The notes under the pieces are model-generated. The model saw only the letters and a list, made by a program, of their open reading frames with translations. It searched no databases and was not told where the DNA came from. A stretch of DNA of 13,797 nt, taken from G11 sp947167445. GTDB taxonomy: Bacteria; Bacillota; Clostridia; Lachnospirales; Lachnospiraceae. How positions within the stretch are numbered: position 1 is the stretch's first letter; every line of letters begins with the position of its first letter. The position numbers and the translations under genes are program-made. The DNA lies in the NCBI GenBank assembly GCA_947167445.1, contig CAMVID010000032.1, positions 1 to 13,797 of the forward strand. The letters are read 5' to 3'. Shown here piece after piece: positions 1 through 9,300 of this stretch.

Positions 1-62
1 ACGATCCCTGCCCCTGCGGAAGCGGCAAGAAGTACAAGAAGTGCTGCGGAAAGAATAAATAA
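1..62 (+). CDS. C-terminal end of a SEC-C motif protein, probably SecA (partial)
   Basis: Only the last 20 or so codons are present, entering from the left edge with the reading frame beginning at base 3 and ending in TAA at 60-62. The tail reads DPCPCGSGKKYKKCCGKNK, a textbook SEC-C motif: Cys-x-Cys, a Gly-Ser-Gly turn, basic residues, then Cys-Cys. In the SecA family this C-terminal motif binds zinc and contacts SecB or ribosomes. The same motif also ends several unrelated proteins (plasmid-related and YchJ/YecA-like), so SecA is the likeliest but not the only identity. It is the only plus-strand gene in the window and is convergent with the purF-like gene. Confidence 0.75.
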   Translation, partial: DPCPCGSGKKYKKCCGKNK

Positions 63-73
63 GAGACAAGTAG

Positions 74-101
74 AAAACCCGAGGCAAAAGCCTCGGGTTT
101 T
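74..101. terminator. Bidirectional intrinsic terminator between convergent genes
   Basis: A perfect 12-bp inverted repeat (arms 74-85 and 90-101, AAAACCCGAGGC type) encloses an AAAA loop. The GC-rich core has A-rich and T-rich flanks on both sides, so it should work in both directions. It lies 11 bases after the stop of the SEC-C gene and 7 bases beyond the stop of the purF-like gene. Confidence 0.93.
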
Positions 102-108
102 TATGTCT

Positions 109-1515
109 TTATTCTCTTCCATCCCAGCAGTAGGTGCAAAGTTTCTCTTTGGGAAGCCCTACCGCTTCTATCATGTCATCCAGTCTGTGGAAACGGAGGG
201 ATGTGAAGTTCAGTTCTTTGCCGATTCTTCCGATCATCTCCCTGTACTCACTTGAATCCGGATCTGCATAAGCTTTAAGGTTCGGATAAGGGTTGGAGCC
301 CTCAATGTCCTTGATTACACGTCTTGTGATCAAATCCATGTCTGATGTGGAACGTGAGAAATTCAAATACTTACATCCATACAAAAGAGGAGGACAGGCA
401 GGTCTTACATGAACTTCCTTAGCTCCGCTTGTGTATAAGAATTCCGCCTTCTCTCTTAGCTGAGTTCCCCTTACGATTGAGTCATCGATAAGAACCATTT
501 TTCTTCCGTTAATGAGATCATGAACGGGGATGAGCTTCATTCTTGCTATAAGGTCACGCTTGCTTTGTACCGTAGGCATAAAGGAGCGGGGCCATGTGGG
601 TGTGTATTTGATAAAGGGTCTGGAAAAAGGAATTCCGGACTTGTTGGAGTATCCGATTGCATGAGCAATACCCGAATCGGGAACGCCTGCTACGGTGTCG
701 GCTTCCACGTCGTCTCTGCCGGCCAGCAAAGCACCGCAGTTATATCTCATCTTCTCAACGCTGATTCCTTCATATGAGGATGAAGGATAGCCGTAGTAAA
801 TCCAGAGGAAGGTGCAGATTTTCATATCTGTTCCGGGCTTAACCAACGTAATGCACGACTCGGGAGTGACAACCACAATCTCGCCGGGTCCAAGTTCCTT
901 TACATCGTTGTATCCCAGATTCAGATAGGCAAAGCTTTCGAAAGCCACGCAGTAAGCATCTTCTTTCTTGCCCACCGCTACAGGGGTTCGTCCCATCTTG
1001 TCTCTTGCGGCATATATTCCCTTGTCCGTCAGAATCACCATGGTCATGGAACCTTCGATGACTTCCTGGGCATACTGAATGCCCTCCACCAGATTATCCT
1101 TGGTGTTTATCAGAGCGGCCGTAAGCTCCGTGGGGTTAATATCACCTCCGCTAAGCTCTAAAAAATGCGAATTACCCTTCTTAAAAAACTCGCTTACCAG
1201 CTCCTCCATGTTGTTGATTTTGCCCACTGTGGCAATGGCATATGTGCCGTGGTGGGAACGAATTATGAGAGGCTGAGGCTCATAATCCGAGATAACACCG
1301 ATACCCATCTGCCCTTCCATTTTGTTCACATCGCCGTCGAACTTGGTTCTGAAAGGTGAGTTCTCGATGTTGTGGATGGCACGCTCGTATCCTTTCTTCT
1401 TGTCAAAAACCGCCATTCCTGCTCTTCTGGTTCCAAGGTGAGAATGGTAGTCCGTTCCGAAGAACAGATCAAACACACAATCCTTCTTTGCTGCTACGCC
1501 AAAAAAACCGCCCAT
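109..1515 (-). CDS. PurF-like amidophosphoribosyltransferase paralogue lacking the glutaminase nucleophile
   Basis: The 468 residues align along their length with glutamine PRPP amidotransferase, the first enzyme of purine synthesis. The phosphoribosyltransferase half is intact: the PRPP loop LIDDSIVRGT lies at 342-351, and FIKY/PRSF near 301-312 matches the flexible loop. Cys234, Cys381, Cys460 and Cys463 match the four 4Fe-4S ligands of Bacillus-type PurF. The N-terminal Ntn-glutaminase half is degenerate. The protein starts MGGFFGV where active enzymes expose Cys1 (CGVFG/CGIVG). The HVRY arginine region is replaced by GVISDYEP (73-80), and the HNGN oxyanion segment by TVGKI (96-100). Glutamine hydrolysis is therefore unlikely. 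A GAGGAG ribosome site lies 6 bases before the ATG. The gene starts 48 bases after purB with no terminator between. Such MGGFFG-type paralogues are, from memory, common in Clostridia and Bacteroidetes and are usually annotated as amidophosphoribosyltransferase. Confidence 0.9.
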   Translation of the reverse strand: MGGFFGVAAKKDCVFDLFFGTDYHSHLGTRRAGMAVFDKKKGYERAIHNIENSPFRTKFDGDVNKMEGQMGIGVISDYEPQPLIIRSHHGTYAIATVGKINNMEELVSEFFKKGNSHFLELSGGDINPTELTAALINTKDNLVEGIQYAQEVIEGSMTMVILTDKGIYAARDKMGRTPVAVGKKEDAYCVAFESFAYLNLGYNDVKELGPGEIVVVTPESCITLVKPGTDMKICTFLWIYYGYPSSSYEGISVEKMRYNCGALLAGRDDVEADTVAGVPDSGIAHAIGYSNKSGIPFSRPFIKYTPTWPRSFMPTVQSKRDLIARMKLIPVHDLINGRKMVLIDDSIVRGTQLREKAEFLYTSGAKEVHVRPACPPLLYGCKYLNFSRSTSDMDLITRRVIKDIEGSNPYPNLKAYADPDSSEYREMIGRIGKELNFTSLRFHRLDDMIEAVGLPKEKLCTYCWDGRE

Positions 1516-1563
1516 TTCTTACTCCTCGTCTTTTTGTATTAGTAACCCTTCCCGCAATACAAA

Positions 1564-3015
1564 CTATACGTTAATCTCTGCCTTAACTCCCAGAATATCT
1601 TTGTTGGCTTCAAGTATGGGTTTAATATAATCTCTTAAGTAAACCTCAACCTGTCTCGATGCCCTTCCGGTATAAAGCGCAGGATCCAAGGTTTCCTTTA
1701 GTTCTTCGGCTGTCAGATCAAAAGCGTCATCAGCGGCAATCAAATCAAGAAGGTTGTTATCAAGGCCCTTTGCCTTAACATTTGCACCGGCTTCCATTGA
1801 AAGCTCTCTGATTCTCTCGTGTAATTCCTGTCTGTTTCCGCCCTTCTTAACGGCATCCATCATAATGTTTTCGGTTGCCATGAAGGGAAGCTCACTTCTT
1901 AAGCGCTTCTCAATAACCTTGGGATAAACCACAAGTCCGTCCACAACGTTTAAGCAAAGATCCAAAACGCCGTCTGTGGCAAGGAAGCCTTCGGCAATTG
2001 AAAGTCTCTTGTTTGCCGAGTCATCCAGTGTTCTCTCAAACCACTGAGTAGCAGATGTGATTGCGGGATTAAGAGCATCCACCATCACATATCTTGAAAG
2101 TGAAGCGATTCTCTCCGAACGCATGGGGTTTCTCTTGTATGCCATTGCGGAAGAACCGATCTGTGTCTTCTCAAAAGGCTCTTCAACTTCCTTAAGGTGC
2201 TGAAGAAGTCTTATATCATTACTCATCTTGTGGGCGCTGGCAGCTATTCCCGCAAGAATATTGACTACCCTTGTATCCACCTTTCTTGAATAGGTCTGTC
2301 CGGATACGGGATAGCATGCTTCAAATCCCATTTTCTTGGCAATCATGGGATCAATCTTGTCTATGGTCTCCTGGTCGTGGTTGAAAAGTTCAAGGAAAGA
2401 TGCCTGAGTTCCTGTGGTTCCCTTCGAGCCAAGAAGCTTAAGGCTTTTCAGAACATATTCCAGATCCTCCAGATCCATGGAGAATTCCTGAAGCCAGAGG
2501 GTTGCTCTCTTACCCACAGTGGTGGGCTGTGCCGGCTGGAAATGAGTGAAGGCCAGTGTGGGCTGGTCCTTATACTTATTGGCAAAATCAGAAAGCTTCG
2601 CAATAACGTTAATAAGTTTCTTTCTCACCAGTTTCAAGGCCTCCGACATAATAATAATGTCGGTGTTATCTCCAACGTAGCATGAGGTTGCGCCAAGGTG
2701 GATTATTCCTGCTGCCTTGGGGCACTGAAGACCGTAGGCGTATACATGGCTCATAACGTCATGTCTTACAACCTTTTCTCTCTCTTTTGCCACGTCATAG
2801 TTTATGTCATAGATGTGCTCTTTCATCTCCTTAAGAGCCTCATCGGTTATGACCTCTTTGCCGTTCTCACTCAGACCCAGTTCCTTTTCTGTCTCCGCCA
2901 AAGCAATCCATAATTTTCTCCAGGTGGAAAACTTCATGTCGGGGGAGAAAATATACTGCATCTCCTTGCTGGCATATCTCTCCGACAGCGGACTCACATA
3001 AACATCGTTACTCAT
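1564..3015 (-). CDS. purB: Adenylosuccinate lyase
   Basis: This fumarase/aspartase-superfamily enzyme cleaves SAICAR to AICAR plus fumarate and adenylosuccinate to AMP plus fumarate. At 483 residues it belongs to the longer PurB form, close in size to the human enzyme. Conserved elements are RHDV at 84-87, TSCYVGDNTD at 110-119, THFQPAQPTT with His158 at 157-166, and the flexible signature loop GSSAMAYKRNP at 287-297, which carries the catalytic serine. The start is placed at ATG 3013-3015 because GGAGGG lies at 3020-3025 just upstream and the product then begins MSNDVYVSPL, as family members do. An in-frame ATG 14 codons earlier lies inside the end of the upstream coiled-coil gene and has no reason to be used. 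The gap to that gene is 19 bases, so purB is probably co-transcribed with it. Confidence 0.96.
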   Translation of the reverse strand: MSNDVYVSPLSERYASKEMQYIFSPDMKFSTWRKLWIALAETEKELGLSENGKEVITDEALKEMKEHIYDINYDVAKEREKVVRHDVMSHVYAYGLQCPKAAGIIHLGATSCYVGDNTDIIIMSEALKLVRKKLINVIAKLSDFANKYKDQPTLAFTHFQPAQPTTVGKRATLWLQEFSMDLEDLEYVLKSLKLLGSKGTTGTQASFLELFNHDQETIDKIDPMIAKKMGFEACYPVSGQTYSRKVDTRVVNILAGIAASAHKMSNDIRLLQHLKEVEEPFEKTQIGSSAMAYKRNPMRSERIASLSRYVMVDALNPAITSATQWFERTLDDSANKRLSIAEGFLATDGVLDLCLNVVDGLVVYPKVIEKRLRSELPFMATENIMMDAVKKGGNRQELHERIRELSMEAGANVKAKGLDNNLLDLIAADDAFDLTAEELKETLDPALYTGRASRQVEVYLRDYIKPILEANKDILGVKAEINV

Positions 3016-3019
3016 TTTA

Positions 3020-3027
3020 CCCTCCGG
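3020..3027 (-). promoter_or_regulatory. purB ribosome binding site
   Basis: The minus strand reads CCGGAGGG followed by TAAA and then ATG at 3015. This near-perfect Shine-Dalgarno sequence decides the start codon against the upstream in-frame ATG at 3057. It lies in the short gap after the stop of the preceding gene. Confidence 0.85.
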
Positions 3028-3034
3028 TTCCTGA

Positions 3035-4213
3035 TTAAATTTTCTCGTAACCCTCAATAAGCTCCTTTATCTCGGAGGCATACTCCGGATAGTTTCTGGC
3101 TATATCCATAACTTCATCTTTGGCGTTGGCGGCGATTTCCTTGTTGTAGTCGATCTGCTTCCTTAAGGCATGGCGCCTGGAAATCAGCTCGTGGCGAACC
3201 TCCACCATCTCTCTCGAATCTATAATGGCCTTTGTCTGATTAAGCCATCTTTCAGGGTACTTAAGATTGTACTTTGAAAGCTCTCTTGCCAGATTCTTCC
3301 TGGTTCCGTCAAGCTCAGCCTTGGTTCTGTTGTATCTTAAGCGTTCCTCTTTCTCTTCCTTATAGCGGTTCCACATGGCCCTTAACTGCTTGCTGTCCTT
3401 AACTTTATATTTCACATAAAGGTAATCAAGAAGGGCTGTATTGTTTACATATCGAATTTTAACCGTATTTTTCAGTTGAATCAATCGGTTTAATCCACGA
3501 TTTATTCCCGAAAGTTCCCTTGCTCCATTGTTATATCTCACAAAAGCAAAAACCAAAGCCGCTGCTCCTGCGATTGCGGCCACCAAAAATCCAATCTTCG
3601 CATCGAATTTAAGACCGAACTGCAGGAAAAACAAAATGGCAAAGCAAACGCCCAAAGCACCAAGCACTATGTATACCATGCCCTTAAGGTTTGCCTGCTC
3701 ATTCATCAGTTCTCTTTGTCTGTATCTGTATGCGCTCTTCTCATTGTCAAGGCGCTTCAAATCCTTCTTAATAAGGACACGATGGTTCTCGGCTTCATCA
3801 ATCTTGTTGATTCCTTCCTCCACCTCGTCCTCTCTGGCCTTTATGTTGTAATACTCATCATCGCTCATGCGGCATTCGCGATTCTCATAGTCCTCCTGCT
3901 CCTCGGTGAGATTGTCCACTCCGCGACAAACCTCCCTTAAGTGCTTTAACTCAGAGTCGGGAAGTCTTTCAAATTCCTCTATGTCCGCAAGATATCCGGT
4001 AACAGTGGAGTACTCGCCCATCAATTCGTCAATGGTGTCTGAGGCATCTCTCATCTGACCCAGGCACTCTTTAACGTACTTGCGACGCTCCTCCTTGTTG
4101 TGGATTGCCACGTCCTCATGGTCGTATACAACCTCATCCCATAAATCGGTGTCATCACTGTACCACTCTTTTCTTTTTTCCTCGAAAAAGTTCTGTATTC
4201 GTCTTACACTCAT
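3035..4213 (-). CDS. Coiled-coil membrane protein of unknown function, central two-TM hairpin
   Basis: I do not recognise this 392-residue family. Residues 1-175 are very rich in Glu, Lys, Arg and Asp with long heptad-like stretches, especially 100-175. Two hydrophobic segments follow at about 178-198 (MVYIVLGALGVCFAILFFL) and 207-226 (IGFLVAAIAGAAALVFAFV), joined by a short loop. Residues 230-392 are again charged and helical. Both long arms should lie on the same side of the membrane, probably the cytoplasm, because the hairpin is short and bordered by Lys and Arg. There is no signal peptide. Its ATG overlaps the stop of the upstream TPR-like gene by ATGA (4210-4213), indicating translational coupling. 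In this cassette it is the natural candidate for the membrane anchor. Confidence 0.85.
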   Translation of the reverse strand: MSVRRIQNFFEEKRKEWYSDDTDLWDEVVYDHEDVAIHNKEERRKYVKECLGQMRDASDTIDELMGEYSTVTGYLADIEEFERLPDSELKHLREVCRGVDNLTEEQEDYENRECRMSDDEYYNIKAREDEVEEGINKIDEAENHRVLIKKDLKRLDNEKSAYRYRQRELMNEQANLKGMVYIVLGALGVCFAILFFLQFGLKFDAKIGFLVAAIAGAAALVFAFVRYNNGARELSGINRGLNRLIQLKNTVKIRYVNNTALLDYLYVKYKVKDSKQLRAMWNRYKEEKEERLRYNRTKAELDGTRKNLARELSKYNLKYPERWLNQTKAIIDSREMVEVRHELISRRHALRKQIDYNKEIAANAKDEVMDIARNYPEYASEIKELIEGYEKI

Positions 4214-5043
4214 ACCTGTATGAAATCCCTGTACTCTTCCTTCAGGCCTTCCACAAGCCTGTTGACTTCCTGATAGTATCCTGTGCTGTCACCTAACTGC
4301 TTAAGGTTAAGAAGTTCCTCCAAATCGGCCTCTTCCGCACTTCTTTCCCAATTGTTTAAAATCTCGTCCACATCCGCCTCAAGGTTGATTGACGCCATGT
4401 AATAATCCGGCATGTCCGCCACAAACTTCACGTACTCCGAATCCGACATGGACATTCTCTTGGCTGCCAGATAATCTCTGAAGTCCGCCTCTGAATTGGT
4501 GTAATTATATGCTTCGTTAAAATAGTAGGCTGCGTCGTTGTACATGAAAAGCCCTGTAAGAGCCACTCCTATATTGTGAAGAACATCAGCCCTTATTCCA
4601 ATCTCATTCTCAGGCAGCTCTCTGAGGAGTCTTGAATACTCCACGTAGGCTTTGGTGTACTTGGCGCTCTCCACCAGAAGATCCGCCCTCTTTTTCTTCT
4701 TCTCGAAATCGCTGGCGCTTCCTGCTGCAGAAAAGCTGCCGGCCATAAGCTCTATTTCCTCTTTGGGATAGTAGCCCACGTATTCAAGGATTCCGATGAC
4801 ATAGGCAGCCATACTTCCGGGCTGGCGAAGGTAAGGACGAAGCTGATTGGCAAGGTCCGGAAGCATACAATCCTCCTCTAGCCATGTAACCATATCCTTT
4901 GAAACTATCTCCTCATCGAGAATATAAGCATTCTCCCTAAGGCAATAGCAAAGCTCCTCTACGGACCAGACTCTGATCCCCAAAGAAGGAATGTAATATG
5001 GAGTTTCAGCTCGCACACCTGTGCAAAGTAACACTCTGCTCAC
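4210..5043 (-). CDS. TPR-like protein of unknown function
   Basis: This soluble 277-residue protein starts at GTG 5041-5043, chosen because CCGGGAG (5051-5057) lies 7 bases upstream and the next methionine is residue 51. Residues 17-100 form an N-terminal region with the signature YYIPSLGIRVWSVEELCYCL and a run of aromatic and acidic residues. Residues 115-195 look like two TPR-type helix pairs: KYTKAYVEYSRLL near 128-140, then HNIGVALTGLFMYNDAAYYFNEA near 156-178 with the small and aromatic residues expected of TPRs. The last 80 residues are acidic helices. No catalytic motif is visible. It follows the Hsp70-like gene by 14 bases and overlaps the next gene by 4. An adaptor role between the Hsp70-like protein and the membrane protein is inference from the order and the fold. 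Confidence 0.85.
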   Translation of the reverse strand: MSRVLLCTGVRAETPYYIPSLGIRVWSVEELCYCLRENAYILDEEIVSKDMVTWLEEDCMLPDLANQLRPYLRQPGSMAAYVIGILEYVGYYPKEEIELMAGSFSAAGSASDFEKKKKRADLLVESAKYTKAYVEYSRLLRELPENEIGIRADVLHNIGVALTGLFMYNDAAYYFNEAYNYTNSEADFRDYLAAKRMSMSDSEYVKFVADMPDYYMASINLEADVDEILNNWERSAEEADLEELLNLKQLGDSTGYYQEVNRLVEGLKEEYRDFIQV

Positions 5044-5057
5044 TTACGTTCTCCCGG

Positions 5058-6344
5058 TTAAAACTCAATCTCCTGCTGCCAGGTAAGTCCTGACGAAGGG
5101 AATATTTCCCCAAAGCCCTCATCCTTGATATCAAGGAGCAATATGTTGGGACTCTTAAGGGAAACCTGCATCAAAAGTCTTGTGGTTCTGTCGGGACGCC
5201 TTGGAAGATTGTCCAGATTAATCTCCACAAGCTTTGGATTCTTGCCGTTTAGCGGCGTTATTGTCAATTCAAATTTGTTGTCTCTTTCAGTAATAAACTC
5301 CGTGGTTTTCTTGGCCTCATACCAGTTAAGCCCCGCATCAAGGAGAGCCAGATAGGATTCCTCGCCTCTTCTTAAAACCTGCATTCCTATGTTGGCTTTA
5401 AGCTTGTCACGCCCCAGGAATACATAGTTCTTTCCAAGGTCGCTGCACTTTAATTTCTCCCTTAGGCACATGCAGGCTCCCTTGCTGTAAAGGTTGTTGC
5501 CTCTGAAAACCCTTCTTCCCTCGCAGGCGTACCTTAAGGATTCCTTCATCCAGTCATCCTTGAATCCGTCTCCGATAAGGAAAATGGATGAGATGATTCT
5601 CTTGTCGCAGCATCTTCTTAAGATGTCCAGAAATCCCAGATCTCTGTCGGGTTTGCTGCTCTCATCCCTGCCCATTTCCGGGAATTCCTTGCTGTCTATG
5701 TAGATAACCACAGGGGTGGTTCGAAGATTTCTCTCCATGTAGTTTACGAAAAGCTTCTGCCCCGAGAAATCGCACAAAAGAACCTGGTGAGCCCAAAGTT
5801 CCGCAGGCTGGTTAAGCATGTAGTAGTAGAAGCTCTCCATGTGATTCTGGAAGAAAATCTTGTCTGTCTTAAGGTTTAACCCCGAAACAGCCGCACTCAA
5901 TACTTCCACCATCCTCTGATCCAGAGTTTCGCAGGTGACCATAAAGGCACCTATGCGCTCCACTCCTCCAAGGAATGTAAGGATTCCGAGACTCCTTCTT
6001 ATAAAAAGCGTCAGTATCGCCACCGGGTCATAAGGGGTGTCTTCCACAATTATTTCCCTGCCCTCATAGGCCTTCTTAAGAAGGTTGTCAATAAGAATTC
6101 CATCCTCTTCCTCGGCATACTTTACAGCCTCTCTTCCGTAGAACCACTGTCCCACCTCACGGCGCTTGCACATGGCAGTGGGAATGGAATACTGTTCCCC
6201 TCCTGCAGTGTAGGAAGCGGTCTCCGGTGAATCGGAATTCTGAAAGCAGTAGCTTATAAGGGAATACTCATTTCCCAGGTCAAATCCGATAAGGAGTTTT
6301 TCGTTATGAAGTTTGTCAAGAATTTCGGGTTTGCTGATGTTCAT
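5058..6344 (-). CDS. Hsp70-like actin-fold protein with SBD-beta-like tail and no lid
   Basis: The 428 residues follow the Hsp70 plan in short form. Phosphate-1 is LIGFDLGNEYS at 18-28. Phosphate-2 is LLCDFSGQ at 189-196. The adenosine-like motif IFLIGDG is at 254-260, and the second connector-like motif YSKGACM is at 286-292. Residues 317-428 resemble the beta-sandwich substrate-binding domain: ELTITPLNG, then LPRRPDRTTRLLMQVS, then NILLLDIKDEGFGE align with the DnaK segment around IPPAPRG and ILNVSAKDKGTG. The protein ends there, so the helical lid is missing. Nucleotide motifs are eroded: DLGTTNS has become DLGNEYS, DLGGGT has become CDFSGQ, and NEPTAA has become NHMESF. ATP binding is possible, but hydrolysis is doubtful. 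AGGTGA precedes the ATG, 7 bases after the previous stop. I recall this group as Pfam DUF5716, unverified. Confidence 0.85.
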   Translation of the reverse strand: MNISKPEILDKLHNEKLLIGFDLGNEYSLISYCFQNSDSPETASYTAGGEQYSIPTAMCKRREVGQWFYGREAVKYAEEEDGILIDNLLKKAYEGREIIVEDTPYDPVAILTLFIRRSLGILTFLGGVERIGAFMVTCETLDQRMVEVLSAAVSGLNLKTDKIFFQNHMESFYYYMLNQPAELWAHQVLLCDFSGQKLFVNYMERNLRTTPVVIYIDSKEFPEMGRDESSKPDRDLGFLDILRRCCDKRIISSIFLIGDGFKDDWMKESLRYACEGRRVFRGNNLYSKGACMCLREKLKCSDLGKNYVFLGRDKLKANIGMQVLRRGEESYLALLDAGLNWYEAKKTTEFITERDNKFELTITPLNGKNPKLVEINLDNLPRRPDRTTRLLMQVSLKSPNILLLDIKDEGFGEIFPSSGLTWQQEIEF

Positions 6345-6351
6345 TTATCAC

Positions 6352-9300
6352 CTAACGTACTTTAAACAAATTCTTACTCAAATACTCCGTTTTCTTGTAC
6401 TCTCTCAAAAGGCCGTCCACGGTGTCATAGTCCTGAAGGGTCTGTGCTATGGCTATGTCATTTACAAGATTGTATCTTGTACCCTCAGGGCTCTTTTCTA
6501 TATCGTTCTTCTGGAGGGTCGCGCTTTCCGTAAGCTGGCTCTTTCCGTTTTGGATCTCCGTTATGTAATACTGGATGCTTTCACCGAAGAACAGGGGGAT
6601 TTCCTTGAAGAAAACTCCTCCGTAAACCGCATCCATATCCTCCTCGCGGTATTCGTTGTCATCCTCGTCGGATTTCTCTAAGATATAGTGGATTACAGCC
6701 TTGGCTCCAAGGGTCGCATGGTATTCGATAATAGCCGAATCATCCATCTTGGCTGCCAAAGGCAGGAACTCTTTAAACTGAGTGAAGCAGGCAAGTCTGA
6801 TGCCCTCCAAAAGGAACTCCGTAACGTATTCCTTAATAAGCTTCTTTTGTTCCTCTCCCACTTCATCCATGTGCTCGGCATAGTATTTGATAATAGCCAG
6901 TTTACATACGCGATGGAGCTTCTCTCCTCTTCCGATGATTCTTTGAATCTCATCGAAGATGAAGCCGTCCATGATTCTGTCATTTACGAAGAACTCATAT
7001 GCGCACTGTGAGACAAAAGCCGTCTCTATCTCAGTCTTGGCACCACCGGATACGTAGTCTTTAAAAATCTCAATCTTCTCCCCTACGTAAGCCCCGGTGT
7101 AAAGAATCTGAATAATAATCTTCTGTGCAATATAGTAAGTATCTATGTCATAGCTTAGAGCCGCTTTCCAAAGACTTCTAAGATCCTTGGTCATGCCCTC
7201 GTAATTCCTAATGAGATAGTTAAGGATAGCTTCGTTGAATTTGCCCTTTCTGAAAGCATACATGCAAAGGGTAACCAGTTCCTCATCCCTGTCTCCCTGG
7301 CACTGCTCAATCCTGGTTTCAAGAAGCTTAACTATGTTCTTAACCTCAATTCCGGCGGTTCCGTAAATACATAACCATTCGTAGGCCTTGTCAGTCATGC
7401 CCCTGATTATCATGTATCTCATCAGCTCATCCCTGTCGGAGGCATCGATGTTATCAGGTTCGGCATCAGACAAAAACCAGTCAAGAGAATCTGTTATGTC
7501 ATTGTCATAGTAGTATCTGGTGAGAGCCACATGGATTTTGGCCTTAAAGTTATCCATGACTCTCTCATCCTTAAGGACTCTTTCGAATCTTATACGATTG
7601 TCCTTATCTACGTGAATGGTCTCTCTGTCAAAATCACAGATGTACATGTTAAGGCCCAGTTCATCAAGGCCCTGATCCCCAATCATCTTAATGATTTTGC
7701 CGGGAATCATCAGTTTCTCCACGGTATAGTTAATGCCCTCAGCGTAACGGTTACCCTGGATGTCCTCAAAAAGGATTACATGCTCCTGACCCCAAAGAGG
7801 GAATCTTGCAACTCTGTCTACAATGGGGTAAGCCATCTCACCCTTAATTCTGGGGTGCCTTATGATGACCCTTATCATAGAATCGGAATCTGTCTTGATC
7901 TGATTCATGAAAAGAACCGTAGAAAGCGCATGGATGGTTTCCTCATCCATCATTCTTTCAGACAAAAGTGCCTTATATAACTGCGCAAGGTCCTTGTTGA
8001 TTCGCTTCTTTTTAAGCTGCTCCCAGGCAAAGTTCTCCATCTGGGGCAGATACTGATTATAAAGGTCCGGGAACTTGTCCCTGCGGCTTAAAACATCTGC
8101 ATACAAGTGAGCGTTCTGGATATAGTCCAAATCTGAGTTGTATGCGAAGTACATAAGAACTGTCTTGTTGATGGGAGTCTTCTTTGAGGTGTCCATGGAC
8201 ATCATGTAGTACTCGTAAAGTCTTGTAAGCCTTAAACCGGCCTCAGCTCCCAGGGCATACCACTTAAAGTATCTTGGCTCCACCTTGTTGTTTCTTATGA
8301 GGTAAGAGCAGATGGCATTTAAAATATCGTTGTCATTCTTTTTCTCATATGAGAGGGTGAGGGTTTTGAAAAGTACCGGTGAAAACTCCTTCTGTCTTGA
8401 GGACAGCTCTGCAATCTGCATAACAAGGTCCTTTGAAAGGCACTCGTTTCTTGCACCGTAGTAGCAGACCTGAAGTTCAAAGTTCTCAAGGCTCCTTAAA
8501 ATCATGGGATTGGAAAGCATAAGTCGCAAAGCCTCAATATAAACTATGGGGCTTGTGCATCCCATCTTAAACTGCTCCTCCAAGAACATCCATCTCTTGG
8601 AATCGGAGCGGTTGTACTCCTCGGACAAATAGGTTACAAGCCAGGCAATTCGCCAGTCCTTGGTTTCGGAATAAAGCCTTGAAACTGTCTCTGTAACCTC
8701 TCTTGAGAAATCTATGTTTTTGGTAATAAGTGAAGTCAAATATAAATGATAAGCGTAGGAAACCCTGTAATCCCGTTTGGTCTCATCAAGCATCGAGGAA
8801 GCCTGGTCCAGAATCCATCTGGCCTCGTTCTCTCTCTCCATGCTGATAAGGACCTGAGCCTGGAACAGTCTGGCGTTCACATTGCTCTCATCCGCATTTA
8901 TCATGTTATTTACAATGTTCTCTGTTTCCTTAAGCCATGTGTTCATGGAAATCTTCTTAAGTCTGAAGGCCTGATAATAGGTCATCAAATCAACCTCAAG
9001 GTGCTTGATTTCCCTGAGTTTCCTTCCATGTGCGTTTCCTGCCCCCTCGGTGGATACCGTTGCAGGGATTGTGAACACGTTCTGTCCGTCCTTAAGGATA
9101 ATCTCATCAAAGTTATTGCCCTTATGAAGAGCCTTTGTATCAACCTTAAACCAGACATTACATTTGTTTACTATGAAGTTATCCTCGGTGTAAACGCTCT
9201 TATCAAAGATAAACAGTCCATTGCTGCTTGAAACCTCAAGGAAAGAATAGCCCCATCCGTTTCTTGTTACGGTAAAACCGTACTCGGTTCCGGCAATGGG

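Noticed and set aside
109..1515. Naming this gene purF as the ordinary first purine enzyme
   Set aside because: The glutaminase nucleophile and partner residues are missing, so the gene symbol would overstate what the sequence supports.
3016..3057. A 14-codon N-terminal extension of purB starting at the in-frame ATG 3057
   Set aside because: It overlaps the end of the upstream gene, lacks a ribosome site, and the internal ATG at 3015 has a near-perfect one and the family-typical N-terminus.
7531..7980. Plus-strand open frame of 149 codons
   Set aside because: Another antisense shadow of the scaffold gene, with no supporting signals.
8746..9231. Plus-strand open frame of 161 codons antisense to the scaffold gene
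   Set aside because: Shadow frame with unpatterned composition, fully inside a long minus-strand gene that continues on both sides.
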